Notes under the pieces: model-generated
Database searches by the model: none
What the model saw: the letters and a program-made list of their open reading frames with translations, nothing else
What the model was told of the DNA's origin: nothing
Assembly (NCBI GenBank): GCA_002746275.1
Contig: NVWR01000002.1
Span: forward strand, 224,183 to 229,625
Length of the DNA: 5,443 nt
From: Rhodobiaceae bacterium
GTDB taxonomy: Bacteria > Pseudomonadota > Alphaproteobacteria > Parvibaculales > Parvibaculaceae
Reading direction: 5' to 3'
Program-made: the position numbers and the translations under genes
In this document: piece after piece, positions 4,720-5,443 of the stretch
How positions within the stretch are numbered: position 1 is the stretch's first letter
Layout of the letters: the number at the start of each line of letters is the position of its first letter

Positions 4720-5349
4720 ATGGAGACTTCTCGTTTGACATCACATGCCGGTTCAAAAGAGAGCCCGTCTGCGCAACGCGTCGATGGGCGGCTGGGTCGC
4801 AGCACGCGCACACGCGCGGCGATCGTCGATGCCCTTGTCGGGCTCGTTAGCGAGGGCAATCTCATGCCGACAAGTGAAGAGGTCGCTGCGAAGGCACACG
4901 TGGGGCTACGCACGGTCTTTCGTCACTTCGAAGATATGGAAATGCTCTACCAGGAAGTGAACCAGGCTGTGCAGACCTCGGTTATGGCGTCGTTCACCCT
5001 GGGTCCTATCGCCGGTGACCTGGAGCCCAGACTGCGGACACTGCTGCTGCGCCGAAGCGTCTTGTTTGCGCGACTTCAGCCTTTCGTTGCCTCGACTATT
5101 GCGCGCAAATGGCGCTCGCCCTTTCTTCAGCGCTCCCACAAGCTTTTCACCGAGCTACAATGGACCTACCTGCTGGACAGCCTGCCGGAGGTGGCAAGCT
5201 TGAGCCCGGCGCTTCAGACCGCCATTAATCAGATCACTTCCTTCGATAGCTGGAACCGCATGCGCCACACTCAAGAGTTGAGCCCAAAATTGATTGAGGA
5301 CGCGCAGGTTGAAGGCGTTTTGGCAATCTTGAAAGCATCAGACATCTGA
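4720..5349 (+). CDS. TetR/AcrR-family transcriptional regulator
   Basis: This 209-residue one-component repressor is likely to bind DNA as a dimer and release it on binding a small ligand. After a polar, probably disordered tail (1-28), the TetR N-terminal domain covers about 29-80: helix 1 is RTRAAIVDALVGLVSEG, and the helix-turn-helix is TSEEVAAKAHVGLRTVFRHFED (51-72; the recognition helix contains LRTVFRHF). The rest (about 85-209) is the variable helical ligand-binding and dimerisation domain, rich in Leu and Phe with Trp131, Trp148 and Trp178, which gives no ligand clue. Length is typical. ATG 4720 is the only reasonable start: an in-frame TAG lies at 4693-4695 and no other ATG intervenes, yet no Shine-Dalgarno sequence is visible. 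It is divergent from DUF1330-GST, the probable target genes, and likely autoregulated through the dyad at 4661-4677. Confidence 0.92.
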   Translation: METSRLTSHAGSKESPSAQRVDGRLGRSTRTRAAIVDALVGLVSEGNLMPTSEEVAAKAHVGLRTVFRHFEDMEMLYQEVNQAVQTSVMASFTLGPIAGDLEPRLRTLLLRRSVLFARLQPFVASTIARKWRSPFLQRSHKLFTELQWTYLLDSLPEVASLSPALQTAINQITSFDSWNRMRHTQELSPKLIEDAQVEGVLAILKASDI

Positions 5350-5397
5350 CACTAAAGCCTTGTTCTCTTGGGCTTCTCTCGGACCCCCTTTTTTCTA

Positions 5398-5416
5398 AAT
5401 TCCGACATACGGAATT
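5398..5416. promoter_or_regulatory. Perfect palindrome AATTCCG-N5-CGGAATT near the right edge (operator candidate)
   Basis: AATTCCG (5398-5404) and CGGAATT (5410-5416) are exact 7-bp arms around ACATA. A 19-bp site with two half-sites about one helical turn apart is typical of dimeric regulators. It lies 49 bp after the TetR stop, so it probably controls a gene beyond the edge. It could also act as a weak RNA stem-loop, but no U-run follows it. Its sequence differs from the dyad in front of tetR. Confidence 0.45.
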
Positions 5417-5443
5417 AGATCAAGATGACGTTGCGACGCCCTC

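Noticed and set aside
4692..4913. Minus-strand frame opposite the TetR gene start
   Set aside because: It is antisense to a well-supported TetR DNA-binding domain and resembles no protein family.
5355..5394. Terminator after the TetR gene: AAGCC (5355-5359) with GGCTT (5371-5375) and a T-run at 5389-5394
   Set aside because: The stem is only 5 bp with an 11-nt loop and the T-run is 13 nt away, so it does not meet the geometry of an intrinsic terminator.
5425..5443. Possible gene start ATG at 5425 (MTLRRP...)
   Set aside because: Only six codons are visible and no ribosome-binding site precedes it; it cannot be distinguished from chance.

Overview
The window holds six protein genes and several short symmetrical sites, and contains no RNA gene, insertion sequence or CRISPR array that I can see. 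The moderately GC-rich coding sequence and the gene mix (class A flavin monooxygenase, glutathione S-transferase, DUF1330 protein, TetR regulator) suggest a proteobacterium. An alphaproteobacterium, perhaps a sphingomonad-like or Hyphomonas-like environmental heterotroph, is my best guess, but this is an inference from gene style and not a marker-based assignment.

Layout from left to right. Positions 1-667 (minus) are the N-terminal part of a polytopic membrane protein that runs off the left edge; it looks like the membrane input region of a signalling protein. A gap of about 200 bp follows, with a stem-loop and a small palindrome. Positions 877-2100 (minus) encode an FAD-dependent aromatic-type monooxygenase. 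A 194-bp divergent promoter region separates it from an alpha/beta hydrolase with an extra helical N-terminal domain (2295-3410, plus). Convergent to that is a glutathione S-transferase (3442-4077, minus), preceded on the same strand by a DUF1330 protein (4165-4578); these two probably form one operon. A 141-bp divergent region then leads to a TetR-family regulator (4720-5349, plus). The last 94 bp carry a clean 7+5+7 palindrome that looks like an operator for something beyond the right edge.

How the parts may work together: a monooxygenase, an esterase-like hydrolase, a glutathione transferase and a dimeric alpha/beta-barrel protein next to a TetR regulator are the usual contents of an accessory catabolic or detoxification cluster for a lipophilic or aromatic compound. 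The substrate cannot be read from the sequence. The most specific signal is regulatory. In the TetR/DUF1330 gap a 17-bp dyad overlaps both the -35 box of the tetR promoter and the -10 box of a predicted opposing promoter, so one bound dimer could shut off both directions. The monooxygenase/hydrolase gap has a similar face-away promoter pair with two different small palindromes. The glutathione transferase start codon and ribosome-binding site are bracketed by a perfect 10-bp inverted repeat. I found no convincing evidence of a wholly new system; the novelty is in the control elements and in the uncharacterised combination of enzymes.
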